A stretch of DNA of 17,314 bases from Alphaproteobacteria bacterium (GTDB lineage: Bacteria > Pseudomonadota > Alphaproteobacteria > RF32 > CAG-239): assembly GCA_017958895.1 (NCBI GenBank), contig JAGDBT010000089.1:1-17314 (forward strand), in the 5' to 3' direction. Made by a program: the position numbers and the translations under genes. The notes under the pieces were generated by a model. It ran no database searches, was not told where the DNA came from, and was given only the letters and a program-made list of their open reading frames with translations. Below, piece after piece: positions 7,268 through 14,053 of the stretch. Numbering within the stretch: position 1 is the first letter of the stretch; the number at the start of each line of letters is the position of its first letter.

Positions 7268-7807
7268 ATGAAGAGAATATCTGAATCCGGTCGTTCCATG
7301 ATTGAAATGTTGGGTGTTCTGGCGATTATCGGTGTGTTAACAATCGGCGGATTGGATATAGTGGGAAAGGCCAGACAATCTGCTCAAGTATCAAACTTGG
7401 TCGCTGAAATTTCCAGTATTGCGGCAACCGCCAGAAGATTGTCGTGCCAATATGACAGCGGCTATGGTTCATACACGAAAATGATTTATCTTTCGCAGGC
7501 TTATTCCGATGCTCTTACTTATAGCAGTAATGAGTTTACGGGGCCGATGGATACCACCATTAAAATAACCGGAGATAAGTCGGCATTCCGCATCAGCGTG
7601 GAAGGCCTGGAAGAAGATGCTTGTATGCGGTTGGCTACCACAAATTGGGGTAGCGACAAAATACAGGGTTTTTTAGGGGTTTGCATAGGAACATGTACCG
7701 GAGGCAATGGCACAAGCGGCGGATCGGAAGGACTCTCTCAAGCTACGGCCGCAGAAAAGTGTTCGGATAATTCTACGGTGTTATTAAATTATAAGGGTTG
7801 CAGATAA
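7268..7807 (+). CDS. Type IV prepilin-like protein (first of three)
   Basis: 179 residues. The leader MKRISESG is cut by prepilin peptidase after G8; the mature N-terminus RSMIEMLGVLAIIGVLTIGG has glutamate at mature position 5 and then the hydrophobic helix of type IV pilins. The rest is a globular domain with six cysteines (60, 119, 139, 143, 165, 178). DACMRLATTNWGS (117-129) and the closing cysteine segment near 165 recur in the two neighbouring paralogs, and recall the disulfide-bonded loop of type IVb (PilS/TcpA-like) pilins. It would assemble into a pilus or pseudopilus at the inner membrane. AGAGGAG precedes the ATG. It follows a terminator closely, so transcription may come by read-through from upstream. 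Confidence 0.85.
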   Translation: MKRISESGRSMIEMLGVLAIIGVLTIGGLDIVGKARQSAQVSNLVAEISSIAATARRLSCQYDSGYGSYTKMIYLSQAYSDALTYSSNEFTGPMDTTIKITGDKSAFRISVEGLEEDACMRLATTNWGSDKIQGFLGVCIGTCTGGNGTSGGSEGLSQATAAEKCSDNSTVLLNYKGCR

Positions 7808-7820
7808 AGGAGATTATATA

Positions 7821-8378
7821 ATGAAAAGAGTTTCTCAAAGCGGTCGTTCGATGATTGAAATGTTAGGTGTTCTGGCTATCGTCGGAATACTTACGGTAGG
7901 AGGATTCAGCTTAGTTACCAAAGTTAATACCAGCAATCAGGTTAATACGGTGATTGATGAAATCAGCAGTTTGGCACTCAAAGTCAGAGTAATAGCCCGA
8001 GATTATCCGGGTGCCAACGGCGATATGACCGAGTATGTTTATAACGGCAGAGCTTATCCGGACAGTTTATCTTATGCCAGTACGGTGTTTACCGGCGGTT
8101 CTGATGTTGATTATAAGGTATATTACTATCATACAAACGCTTCTTTATTTATAATTCAGGCCAGCAATCTGAACACGGAGATGTGTATGGAAGTATTGAC
8201 ATCCAACTGGGGATCTCCGTCAACCAACGGATTTATGGGTATAAAGCTAGGAGAAGCGGTAAGCGATTCAAATACCTTGGAAGGTATTTTTAACGGCAGA
8301 TCATCTTCGGCAATAGATATAGGAACTGCTACAAATAATTGCGGTGATGATAAGACCGTTCAACTGATATACAGATAA
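7821..8378 (+). CDS. Type IV prepilin-like protein (second of three)
   Basis: 185 residues. The leader MKRVSQSG is followed by RSMIEMLGVLAIVGILTVGG, with the same processing site and Glu at +5 as its neighbour. The first 50 residues are nearly the same as in the upstream paralog (VxxEISSLA at the end of the helix), and later parts align loosely: YPDSLSYASTVFTG matches YSDALTYSSNEFTG. Only two cysteines remain (C122 in MCMEVLTSNWGS, C174 in NNCGDDKTVQL), the pair expected to form the C-terminal disulfide loop. It is separated by 13 bases carrying an AAAGGAG site from the first prepilin gene, so they form an operon and a tandem duplication. A strong terminator follows. Confidence 0.85.
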   Translation: MKRVSQSGRSMIEMLGVLAIVGILTVGGFSLVTKVNTSNQVNTVIDEISSLALKVRVIARDYPGANGDMTEYVYNGRAYPDSLSYASTVFTGGSDVDYKVYYYHTNASLFIIQASNLNTEMCMEVLTSNWGSPSTNGFMGIKLGEAVSDSNTLEGIFNGRSSSAIDIGTATNNCGDDKTVQLIYR

Positions 8379-8416
8379 AAAAACAACCTGTTCTTAATTG
8401 AACAGGTTGTTTTTTT
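8377..8416. terminator. Perfect bidirectional terminator between convergent prepilin genes
   Basis: A 17-bp perfect stem (8377-8393 with 8400-8416) with a six-base loop TTAATT. Its outer part is seven A paired with seven T, giving a T-run after the hairpin in both directions. It would end both the two-gene plus-strand prepilin operon and the minus-strand third prepilin. Confidence 0.93.
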
Positions 8417-8428
8417 ATAATATGACTT

Positions 8429-9061
8429 TTAGTAAAATTTCCACGAAATTACGTTATTTTCATCACCATCACAAGCGGAGGTTGCCTGACTGATTTGCAT
8501 AGGAATCGAATAGGTTCCGCCGTTCGGCGAGGCTATATGGGCATTATCGTTGCTGTCGCGCAGATGGAAAGATGCCAAAGATTCCGCTTCATCCTTCTTC
8601 ACACTGATAGCTATAAGACCTGACGAAGTGCCGGACCCCCAATCCTGAGTTGCCAGGTAAATACAAGCATCCTTAGGAATATAAGTAAAAGTAATTATAA
8701 AAGCTTTATTATCGTTATTTTTACGTTTGTCGCTGGCGACCAAGGTGACAGTACCTCCGAAGATGTTATTTTGAACGGTATAAGTGTCACCGCTACCTGA
8801 GATTAATTCATCCGGAAATAAATGTGCTTTGCCGATTAACTTGGTGTTATTGCTGGACCCCAGAGCCGCATATGTTTTATGTCCGCCGAAAAGTGCCCGC
8901 ACACCTGACACAATTTGTGTTACATGGTCTATGGTTTTGTTAACACGGTATTTGGTCATGGCTTTTGAATATCCGGCCAACGCACCGACGGATAAAACAC
9001 CTATAATAGCCAAAACGCCTAACATTTCAATCATGGAACGGCCTGCTTGGTTAGTCTTCAT
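8429..9061 (-). CDS. Type IV prepilin-like protein (third of three)
   Basis: 210 residues from the ATG at 9061, chosen because AAGGAG lies upstream and because it gives the compact leader MKTNQAG; a longer in-frame start at 9100 falls inside the promoter spacer. Cleavage after G7 leaves RSMIEMLGVLAIIGVLSVGA with Glu at +5. The C-terminal half has the shared DACIYLATQDWGS (131-143) and a final cysteine C197, the same two-cysteine layout as the second prepilin. The body differs strongly from the two plus-strand paralogs, so it is an older duplicate or a distinct subunit. It is convergent with them, has its own strong promoter and a CtrA-box-like sequence further upstream. Confidence 0.85.
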   Translation of the reverse strand: MKTNQAGRSMIEMLGVLAIIGVLSVGALAGYSKAMTKYRVNKTIDHVTQIVSGVRALFGGHKTYAALGSSNNTKLIGKAHLFPDELISGSGDTYTVQNNIFGGTVTLVASDKRKNNDNKAFIITFTYIPKDACIYLATQDWGSGTSSGLIAISVKKDEAESLASFHLRDSNDNAHIASPNGGTYSIPMQISQATSACDGDENNVISWKFY

Positions 9062-9090
9062 AATTTTTCTCCTTGCTTGCATTTTATACC

Positions 9091-9119
9091 AATATAACAA
9101 AAAATCGCCAAATCGTCAA
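9091..9119 (-). promoter_or_regulatory. Promoter of the third prepilin gene
   Basis: Minus strand: -35 TTGACG (9119-9114), 17-base spacer, -10 TATATT (9096-9091). The expected start of transcription is near 9084, giving a leader of about 23 bases that carries the AAGGAG site. Confidence 0.75.
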
Positions 9120-9143
9120 TTGCTAACAACATATTGAAACATT

Positions 9144-9166
9144 ATTCTTAAGATTGATTTAAGAAT
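9144..9166. promoter_or_regulatory. Inverted repeat containing a CtrA-box-like TTAA-N7-TTAA
   Basis: ATTCTTAA (9144-9151) and TTAAGAAT (9159-9166) are inverted with a seven-base gap, so 9148-9162 reads TTAA-N7-TTAA, the consensus of the alphaproteobacterial cell-cycle regulator CtrA. It lies about 25 bp beyond the -35 of the third prepilin promoter and directly after the recF stop. Alternatively it is a weak, AT-rich end of the recF transcript; no T-run follows. In AT-rich DNA such a match occurs by chance about once per window this size. Confidence 0.35.
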
Positions 9167-9168
9167 AT

Positions 9169-10366
9169 TCAAATTAGAGTTCCTTCGTGAATTTTTAAGA
9201 AGGTGGCGCGATTTTCAAGAACTTTGAAATTTGCCACTTCGGTTGAGGTTATCCAGGCTTGCAATCTTAAAGCACTTATTTTCTCTAACAGAGCATCACG
9301 TTTTTCATTGTCAAGGTGCGTGGTAACTTCATCGAGCAGCAAAATCGGGGCAAAACCTTTGGCAATTATGTGGCATTTGGTCTGCGCTAAAATAATGCTG
9401 ATTAAAAGGGCTTTTTGTTCGCCTGTTGAGCACAAATCTGCCGGCAGATTTTTCTTTTTGAAGAATACCTTGAAATCGGTGCGATTTATGCCGTCAACAT
9501 AGTCATTATACAAAACCGAGTGCCTCTGAGCTGCCAGACTTTCACGGTAATAATCTTCTACATCCAAAGCCGAGTGATTGTTGAGCATTTTTTTCTATGG
9601 AACCGTCGAGTTCCAGACGTACATCCGGAAAAACATCATCAGGCTCGGCAGTGATAAAAGTATTGAGCCGGGCAATTTGTTCACGTCGGGCCGCGGCAAT
9701 TGCCACACCTAAAGCAGCCATGTCGGCTTCCAAAGATTGCAGCCAGTTATAATCCTGACAGCCTGATTTTAAGAGTTGCACCCATTGTCGATAAAGGTGT
9801 TCAAAGTCAGCAGTTCTTTTTGCATGTTCATTATCAAAAGCATAGACCAATCGGTCAAGAAAGGCCCGTCGAGGCTGAGTGCCTCCCAAAAACAGACGAT
9901 CCATTTGCGGAGTTATCCATATGGCGGAAATATATTTGCCTAATTCGGCTTGTTGAATGGTTTTTTGACCGTCAATTTTAACAATTCGGCGATCAATTGT
10001 GTGAGATTCGTTATCGTTTTCTTCTCGGGTTAATTTTTGCAGAGTGGTGCCGATAGTGTGTTCTTCTTCGTTTTTTAACACCTCTGCGGCAACACTCCAG
10101 GTGTTGTTGCCCAACAAATTGTCTTCCTCGGAAATTCTTTTTATATCGGCCAATTTTGAGCCTCTGAGACCGCGTCCCGGGGTCAAAAGGGAAATGGCTT
10201 CCAAAATATTGGTTTTTCCGGCACCGTTTTCTCCGGTAATAACAATCGGACAGATATCAGAATTTATCCGCAAACTCTGATAATTTCTGAAATCAGTTAA
10301 AGTCAGGCGTTTTATGCCTGACTTTAAATCTGTTGCTTTTTTTAATTTTGCGGATAAATCGCTCAA
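9169..10366 (-). pseudogene. recF: RecF, DNA replication and repair protein, split by a frameshift
   Basis: RecF helps load RecA at single-strand gaps. The first frame (10366 to a stop at 9542) carries KRLTLTDFRNYQSLRI and Walker A GENGAGKT (45-52). The second frame (from about 9588 to 9169) carries the ABC signature LCSTGEQKALLISIILAQ and Walker B ILLLDEVTTHLD. The frames meet at seven consecutive A on the coding strand (9594-9588): removing one A joins ...DGSIEK to MLNNHSALDVEDYYRESL and gives one protein of about 395 residues, near normal length. As read, the first product loses the signature and Walker B, so it should be inactive. It may be a sequencing or assembly error, a real mutation, or corrected by slippage. 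The start is a TTG at 10366, three bases after the dnaN stop, with GAGAG upstream; no ATG is available near the conserved N-terminus. Confidence 0.88.
10297..10327. repeat. 12-bp perfect inverted repeat inside the 5' end of recF
   Basis: TTAAAGTCAGGC (10297-10308) is perfectly inverted by GCCTGACTTTAA (10316-10327) with a seven-base loop. It covers codons 14-24 of recF, which encode a run ending in GIKRLTL. No T-run follows, so it is not a standard terminator. It could form an mRNA hairpin shortly after the dnaN-recF junction. Confidence 0.8.
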
Positions 10367-10369
10367 TTT

Positions 10370-11488
10370 TTACACTCTCATCGGCATCAATACATAAATG
10401 GCGCCGGCATCGGAAGTATCGTGAATAACTGACGGAGAGGAGCTGTCGCTGAAACTGAAACGTGCCGTATCTCCTTTGATTTCAGCCAATATATCCAACA
10501 AATAGCGGAAGTTGTAGCCGATTTCCAGCGACTCACTGTCATATGAAGCATCTATTTCTTCAATAGCACTTCCCAAATCCGGACTGGAAGTGGTAATGAT
10601 AACATGATTTTTGTTGGCTATCATCTTGATGGCACGAGTGCGCTCGGCAACAACTGACACACGGTCAACCGCGGTGGCCAATGTCTTAACACTCAATTCC
10701 AAAATTTTATTATTTCCGGTCGGAATAACTCTTTCATAATCAGGATAAGTGCCGTCAATCAATTTTGAGGCCAGAGTTATATCATCAAGTGAAAAACGTA
10801 CTTTGCTGTCAGATAAGGAAATATTCACCGATTCGGCTGATGTATCATCAAGCAATTTACGAATTTCGCCAACTGTTTTACGCGGTAAAATAACACCTTG
10901 CATATTTTCCGCACCTTTAGGCAAAGGCGTTTCAACACAAGCCAATCTGTGACCGTCGGTTGCCACTATACGCAAAACTTTGGTTTCGCCTTCATCTTTA
11001 GGATGAATATACAAGCCGTTCAGATAATATCTGGTTTCTTCCGTAGAAGCGGCAAATTGCGTACGATCAATAACATCTTTTAATTCATCACGTTTCATTT
11101 CAAAATTGGTCGGCAAACTGTCGGTAGAGATAGCAGGAAAGTCCGCGGCATCTATAGTCGGAAGAGAGAATTTGGAGTGTCCGGATACAATGGATAATTG
11201 CTCTTTTTCATCCGGGTAACATAATTCAACATCCGCTCCGTCGGAAAGTTTGCGAACAATATCATAAAGCATGTGAGCCGGTGCGGTAATTGCTCCGTTT
11301 TCCAAAATTTTGGCATCGGCAATCTCGGTTATTTCGGTATCCATATCGGTTGCCTTAAAGCTGATGCCGTTTTTATCAGCTTCAATACGCACATTGGAGA
11401 GAACGGGAACGGTATTACGTCTTTCCACAATATTCTGCACATGTCCCAAAGTTTTCAATAATATTGCTTTTTCTATCGTAAATTTCAT
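10370..11488 (-). CDS. dnaN: DNA polymerase III beta subunit (sliding clamp)
   Basis: 372 residues, the usual length. It has the three-domain clamp layout. The first domain begins MKFTIEKAILLKTLGHVQNIVERRNTVPVLSNVRI and includes KATDMDTEI and GAITAPAHMLYDIVRKL. The second contains YYLNGLYIH and VATDGHRLACVE, and the third GTYPDYERVIP. The C-terminus YVLMPMRV is the conserved end forming part of the partner-binding pocket. The dimeric ring encircles DNA and tethers the polymerase. It lies between dnaA (88-base gap) and recF (3-base gap) in the classical order. An AGGTG lies ahead of the ATG. The dnaA-dnaN gap holds a short TTGCTA/TAGCAA hairpin but no clear terminator. Confidence 0.97.
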   Translation of the reverse strand: MKFTIEKAILLKTLGHVQNIVERRNTVPVLSNVRIEADKNGISFKATDMDTEITEIADAKILENGAITAPAHMLYDIVRKLSDGADVELCYPDEKEQLSIVSGHSKFSLPTIDAADFPAISTDSLPTNFEMKRDELKDVIDRTQFAASTEETRYYLNGLYIHPKDEGETKVLRIVATDGHRLACVETPLPKGAENMQGVILPRKTVGEIRKLLDDTSAESVNISLSDSKVRFSLDDITLASKLIDGTYPDYERVIPTGNNKILELSVKTLATAVDRVSVVAERTRAIKMIANKNHVIITTSSPDLGSAIEEIDASYDSESLEIGYNFRYLLDILAEIKGDTARFSFSDSSSPSVIHDTSDAGAIYVLMPMRV

Positions 11489-11576
11489 TTTTTTAACACC
11501 TGTAAGTTAACTCTGTTGCTAAAGTAGCAAATTTACTGCGAAATAAGAAGTTTAAAAATGAATCTTCAACAGCTTT

Positions 11577-12977
11577 TTAATTATCCAGAGCATGCTTTAA
11601 GGCTTCAATGCTTTCAGACATGGAAGAGTCTTCGATAATAAGCTCTTCAACCTTTCTTACGGCATGCATAACCGTGGTATGATCTCTGTCAAATTTGCGT
11701 CCGATTTCCGGTAAGGAACGGGAAGTAAGTTGCTTGGCTAAATACATGGCAATTTGTCTCGGGCGAGCCACATTACGTGCCCGGCGCGAAGATTGCATTT
11801 CTTTAACCGAAATATTGAAGTATTCCGCAACTTTCTTTTGAATTTCATCAATAGTGGTTTTGCGATCTATGGAGCGCAACATATCTTTAAGCACATCCTG
11901 CGTCATATCCAGAGTAATTTCGTGTCCGGATAATAACAACGAGTGGGCGGCGATTCGTTTTAAAGAACCCTCAAGTTCACGAATGTTGGAAGTTATCTTT
12001 TGCGCCAAAAATTCTGCCACATTTTCCGGCAAGGTAATGCCGAGTTGCTCGGCTTTCTTTTGCAGAATACCGAAACGCAGTTCAAAATCCGTAGGCATGA
12101 TGTCTGCTACCAGACCGCTGTTCAAACGCGATTTAAGGCGATTCTCTATGCCGTCCAAATCATTAGGAGATTTATCGGCCGACAAAATAATCTGTTTGCC
12201 GCTTTCAATTAATGAATTGAAGGTATAAAAGAACTCATCTTGTGTTTTGTTTTTGTTGGCCAAGAATTGTACATCATCAATCATCAAAACATCAACCGAA
12301 CGGAATTGCTCTTTAAAAGCATCGGTATCTTTATAGCGCAAGGCATTCACAAATTTATATAAGAACTGCTCGGCAGAAATATACACCACCGTGCGATTCG
12401 GATCGGTTTTCTTTATGTGTTGAGCGATGGCATGCAATAAATGAGTTTTGCCAAGGCCGACTCCGGAATATAAAAACAGCGGATTGAAAGAGATGTTTCT
12501 GGATTCGGCAACCCGACGAGCCGCTGCATAAGCAAATTCATTTGTTTTACCGACTACAAAATTTTCAAAAGTGTAGGCGGCATTGAGACGAGCTGCGGAA
12601 GAATCCGCTTCGTTACAGGAATTGGCCGTATAATTGGTCAAAGTATAAAGACTTTGCGGAGTTGGGGTTTTGCGAATATGCTTAATTAAAGAACCGTCTC
12701 CCGGAGTCTGTACAATAAATTGCAACTCTTTAATTTCCGGATTCTTACGTTCCCAAATTCTATGAATTCGGTCCGAATAATGGGTAATTACCCAGTTTTT
12801 CATAAAGGCAGTAGGGGCACACAGACTCATAACACCATTATGTAAAGAATCCACACTTAAAGGTTTTAACCAACTGTCAAAAGCCGTTTCTCCGAATTCC
12901 ATTTTTAATTGCTTACAAATCTCTTCCCATTGATCATTGATGGATATTTCATTATTATATATTGCTTCTTCGGCCAT
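11577..12977 (-). CDS. dnaA: Chromosomal replication initiator DnaA
   Basis: 466 residues, full length. Domain I is residues 13-90 (WEEICKQLKMEFGETAFDSWLKPL). A short linker follows, then the AAA+ core starting YTFENFVVGKTNEFAYAAA. Walker A is SGVGLGKT (171-178), Walker B is VLMIDDVQFLANK. Domain IV ends with the helix-turn-helix signature LPEIGRKFDRDHTTVMHAVRKVEEL, which binds DnaA boxes. The start at 12977 gives the expected N-terminus; the ribosome site is only GGGAAAG, a weak match that could limit expression. It follows rpsT on the same strand, as is usual in alphaproteobacteria, and precedes dnaN. Confidence 0.97.
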   Translation of the reverse strand: MAEEAIYNNEISINDQWEEICKQLKMEFGETAFDSWLKPLSVDSLHNGVMSLCAPTAFMKNWVITHYSDRIHRIWERKNPEIKELQFIVQTPGDGSLIKHIRKTPTPQSLYTLTNYTANSCNEADSSAARLNAAYTFENFVVGKTNEFAYAAARRVAESRNISFNPLFLYSGVGLGKTHLLHAIAQHIKKTDPNRTVVYISAEQFLYKFVNALRYKDTDAFKEQFRSVDVLMIDDVQFLANKNKTQDEFFYTFNSLIESGKQIILSADKSPNDLDGIENRLKSRLNSGLVADIMPTDFELRFGILQKKAEQLGITLPENVAEFLAQKITSNIRELEGSLKRIAAHSLLLSGHEITLDMTQDVLKDMLRSIDRKTTIDEIQKKVAEYFNISVKEMQSSRRARNVARPRQIAMYLAKQLTSRSLPEIGRKFDRDHTTVMHAVRKVEELIIEDSSMSESIEALKHALDN

Positions 12978-13134
12978 CTTTCCCGTCCATAAAAAATCAA
13001 TTAACCTCCGGAAACCGAAAAAATATTCCGCTTTCCATTCTCTTTAGTTCACTTCAAGAGCTCCTTGCTCTGCACCCTCTTTTTTTTGCAAAAAAATCAA
13101 AATTTGCAAATCGTGCGAGTGAAAATGTAAATAG

Positions 13135-13163
13135 ATTGTTAACAAGAAAAAACAAAAATTCAA
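13135..13163 (-). promoter_or_regulatory. Possible dnaA promoter
   Basis: Minus strand -35 TTGAAT (13163-13158), 17-base spacer, -10 AACAAT (13140-13135). The -10 is a poor match. It is the best pairing I found between the rpsT terminator and dnaA, and would give a leader of about 150 bases. Confidence 0.3.
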
Positions 13164-13244
13164 GAGAACTTTTTAAGAACATTGCAATTAAATTTCTTGA
13201 CAGGTTTTTTTATAGAGTCGTAAGCAAAATGCCGTATTTTACGC

Positions 13245-13290
13245 AAAAAAACGCGCACCGAAACATAACGAATCGCGTGGCGTTTTTTGT
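13245..13290. terminator. Terminator downstream of rpsT
   Basis: AACGC-G-CAC (13250-13258) pairs with GTGGCGTT (13277-13284) with one bulged base; an inner CGA/TCG extends it. On the minus strand it is followed by seven T, and on the plus strand by six T. It would end the rpsT transcript before dnaA, implying a separate dnaA promoter. Confidence 0.65.
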
Positions 13291-13313
13291 TTTTATCTTA
13301 ATTTTTAAGCTTA

Positions 13314-13574
13314 TTAAAGAGCTTTAATTTTTTGTGCTAAACGAGAAATCGTACGAGAAGCCGTGTTCTTGTGGAACACACCTTTTTGAGCGGCTCTCAT
13401 CATTTCACATTCAGCTTTCTTGAAAGCAACCGTAGCGCCTTCCTTATCGTTAGCTGCGATTAAAGCTAAAACAGCTTTAACGAAAGTTCTGACACGACTT
13501 CTGCGTGCGCCGTTTATTTGGGCACGTTTATTATTGTGAACGATTCTTGTTTTTGCCGACTTATGATTGGCCAT
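13314..13574 (-). CDS. rpsT: 30S ribosomal protein bS20
   Basis: 86 residues from the ATG at 13574, chosen because MANHKSAKTRI is the invariant bS20 start (mature ANHKSA) and an AGGA lies upstream; the frame is open 19 codons further but that part is not conserved. It is a three-helix bundle protein with the typical RRSRVRTFVKAVLALI and the C-terminal KGVFHKNTASRTISRLAQKI. It binds 16S rRNA early in 30S assembly. It has its own promoter and terminator and precedes dnaA. Confidence 0.96.
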   Translation of the reverse strand: MANHKSAKTRIVHNNKRAQINGARRSRVRTFVKAVLALIAANDKEGATVAFKKAECEMMRAAQKGVFHKNTASRTISRLAQKIKAL

Positions 13575-13621
13575 AACTTTTTTCCTATAAAATGTTAATA
13601 CTAAAATTTTTCTGGTAAACT

Positions 13622-13650
13622 TTATAACCACGTCGGGGCAGTAAAGTCAA
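13622..13650 (-). promoter_or_regulatory. Promoter of rpsT
   Basis: Minus strand -35 TTGACT (13650-13645), 17-base spacer, -10 TTATAA (13627-13622); shifting by one gives TATAAA with 18. It lies about 50 bases upstream of the bS20 ATG and just after the preceding gene. Confidence 0.65.
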
Positions 13651-13678
13651 CTAAAATTTTTTATATTTTTTTAATTTT

Positions 13679-14047
13679 TCAGGGTTTTGTTTTTATGGTA
13701 ATTCTCACAATTAACGGAGACACGGATTCGCGCGCCAGTTCCAAAGTTTCACCTTCGCGATAAAAGAATAAATCGTGTCCGCGATTCCCTTGATAAATCC
13801 ATCCCAGTTGCGGTAAAGATTCCTGATAAAATTGTGCTACTTTGGAGAAATTTATTTTGCGCGCCGATAAATAAGCTTCCAAAATTCGGGTTTCTTCATT
13901 GCCGAAAGATAAATCATCTTGCGTTATCTGATTTAAGCCGTCCATAAGCGGTATATCATCCATACCTTCCACAAAACCCTCTGCGGCCCAACATAAGCCG
14001 GCGGAGAAAAATAAGGAAAGAACGGTTGTCAGTAAAAGTTTCATCAA
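13679..14047 (-). CDS. Small exported protein of unknown function, conserved next to mutM
   Basis: 122 residues. A signal peptide MMKLLLTTVLSLFFSAGLCWAA is followed by EGFVEGMDDIPLMDGLNQI; cleavage after WAA is likely, leaving about 100 residues. Further on are NEETRILEAYL and VAQFYQESLPQLGWIYQG, then a short beta-rich end. I recall similar small alphaproteobacterial proteins with 'PLM-x-GL' and 'FYxxxLPQLGW' motifs, of unknown function. A periplasmic location is inferred. Two ATG codons are adjacent (14047 and 14044); the AGGAG site suits either. The mutM stop TAG is part of that site, so the genes are co-transcribed and probably coupled. Confidence 0.75.
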   Translation of the reverse strand: MMKLLLTTVLSLFFSAGLCWAAEGFVEGMDDIPLMDGLNQITQDDLSFGNEETRILEAYLSARKINFSKVAQFYQESLPQLGWIYQGNRGHDLFFYREGETLELARESVSPLIVRITIKTKP

Positions 14048-14053
14048 AATCTC

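Larger units (their letters stand above)
12978..13313. other. 336-bp AT-rich gap between dnaA and rpsT
   Basis: No convincing gene. It contains the rpsT terminator (13245-13290), a possible dnaA promoter, an imperfect hairpin (GGAAA at 13010-13014 with TTTCC at 13032-13036), and two TTTGCAAA-like motifs near 13086 and 13105. I found no TTATCCACA-type DnaA box in it, so it does not look like an origin by that criterion. A short plus-strand frame across it shows no protein-like character. Confidence 0.5.

Noticed and set aside
9588..9594. Programmed -1 ribosomal frameshift in recF
   Set aside because: The bases allow an A-AAA-AAT slippery heptamer, but a -1 shift leads to the wrong frame; a +1 shift (or loss of one A) is needed to join the two halves.
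13086..13112. TTTGCAAA-like repeats as a regulon motif (also at 14934)
   Set aside because: Short palindromes in AT-rich DNA; three loosely similar copies are too few to claim a shared regulator.
13197..13225. Plus-strand promoter with TTGACA between dnaA and rpsT
   Set aside because: No acceptable -10 at 16-18 bases (TAAGCA at best), and it would run into the rpsT terminator with no gene downstream on that strand.
12978..13313. Replication origin next to dnaA
   Set aside because: No TTATCCACA-like DnaA boxes or GATC cluster seen. In alphaproteobacteria the origin is often elsewhere.
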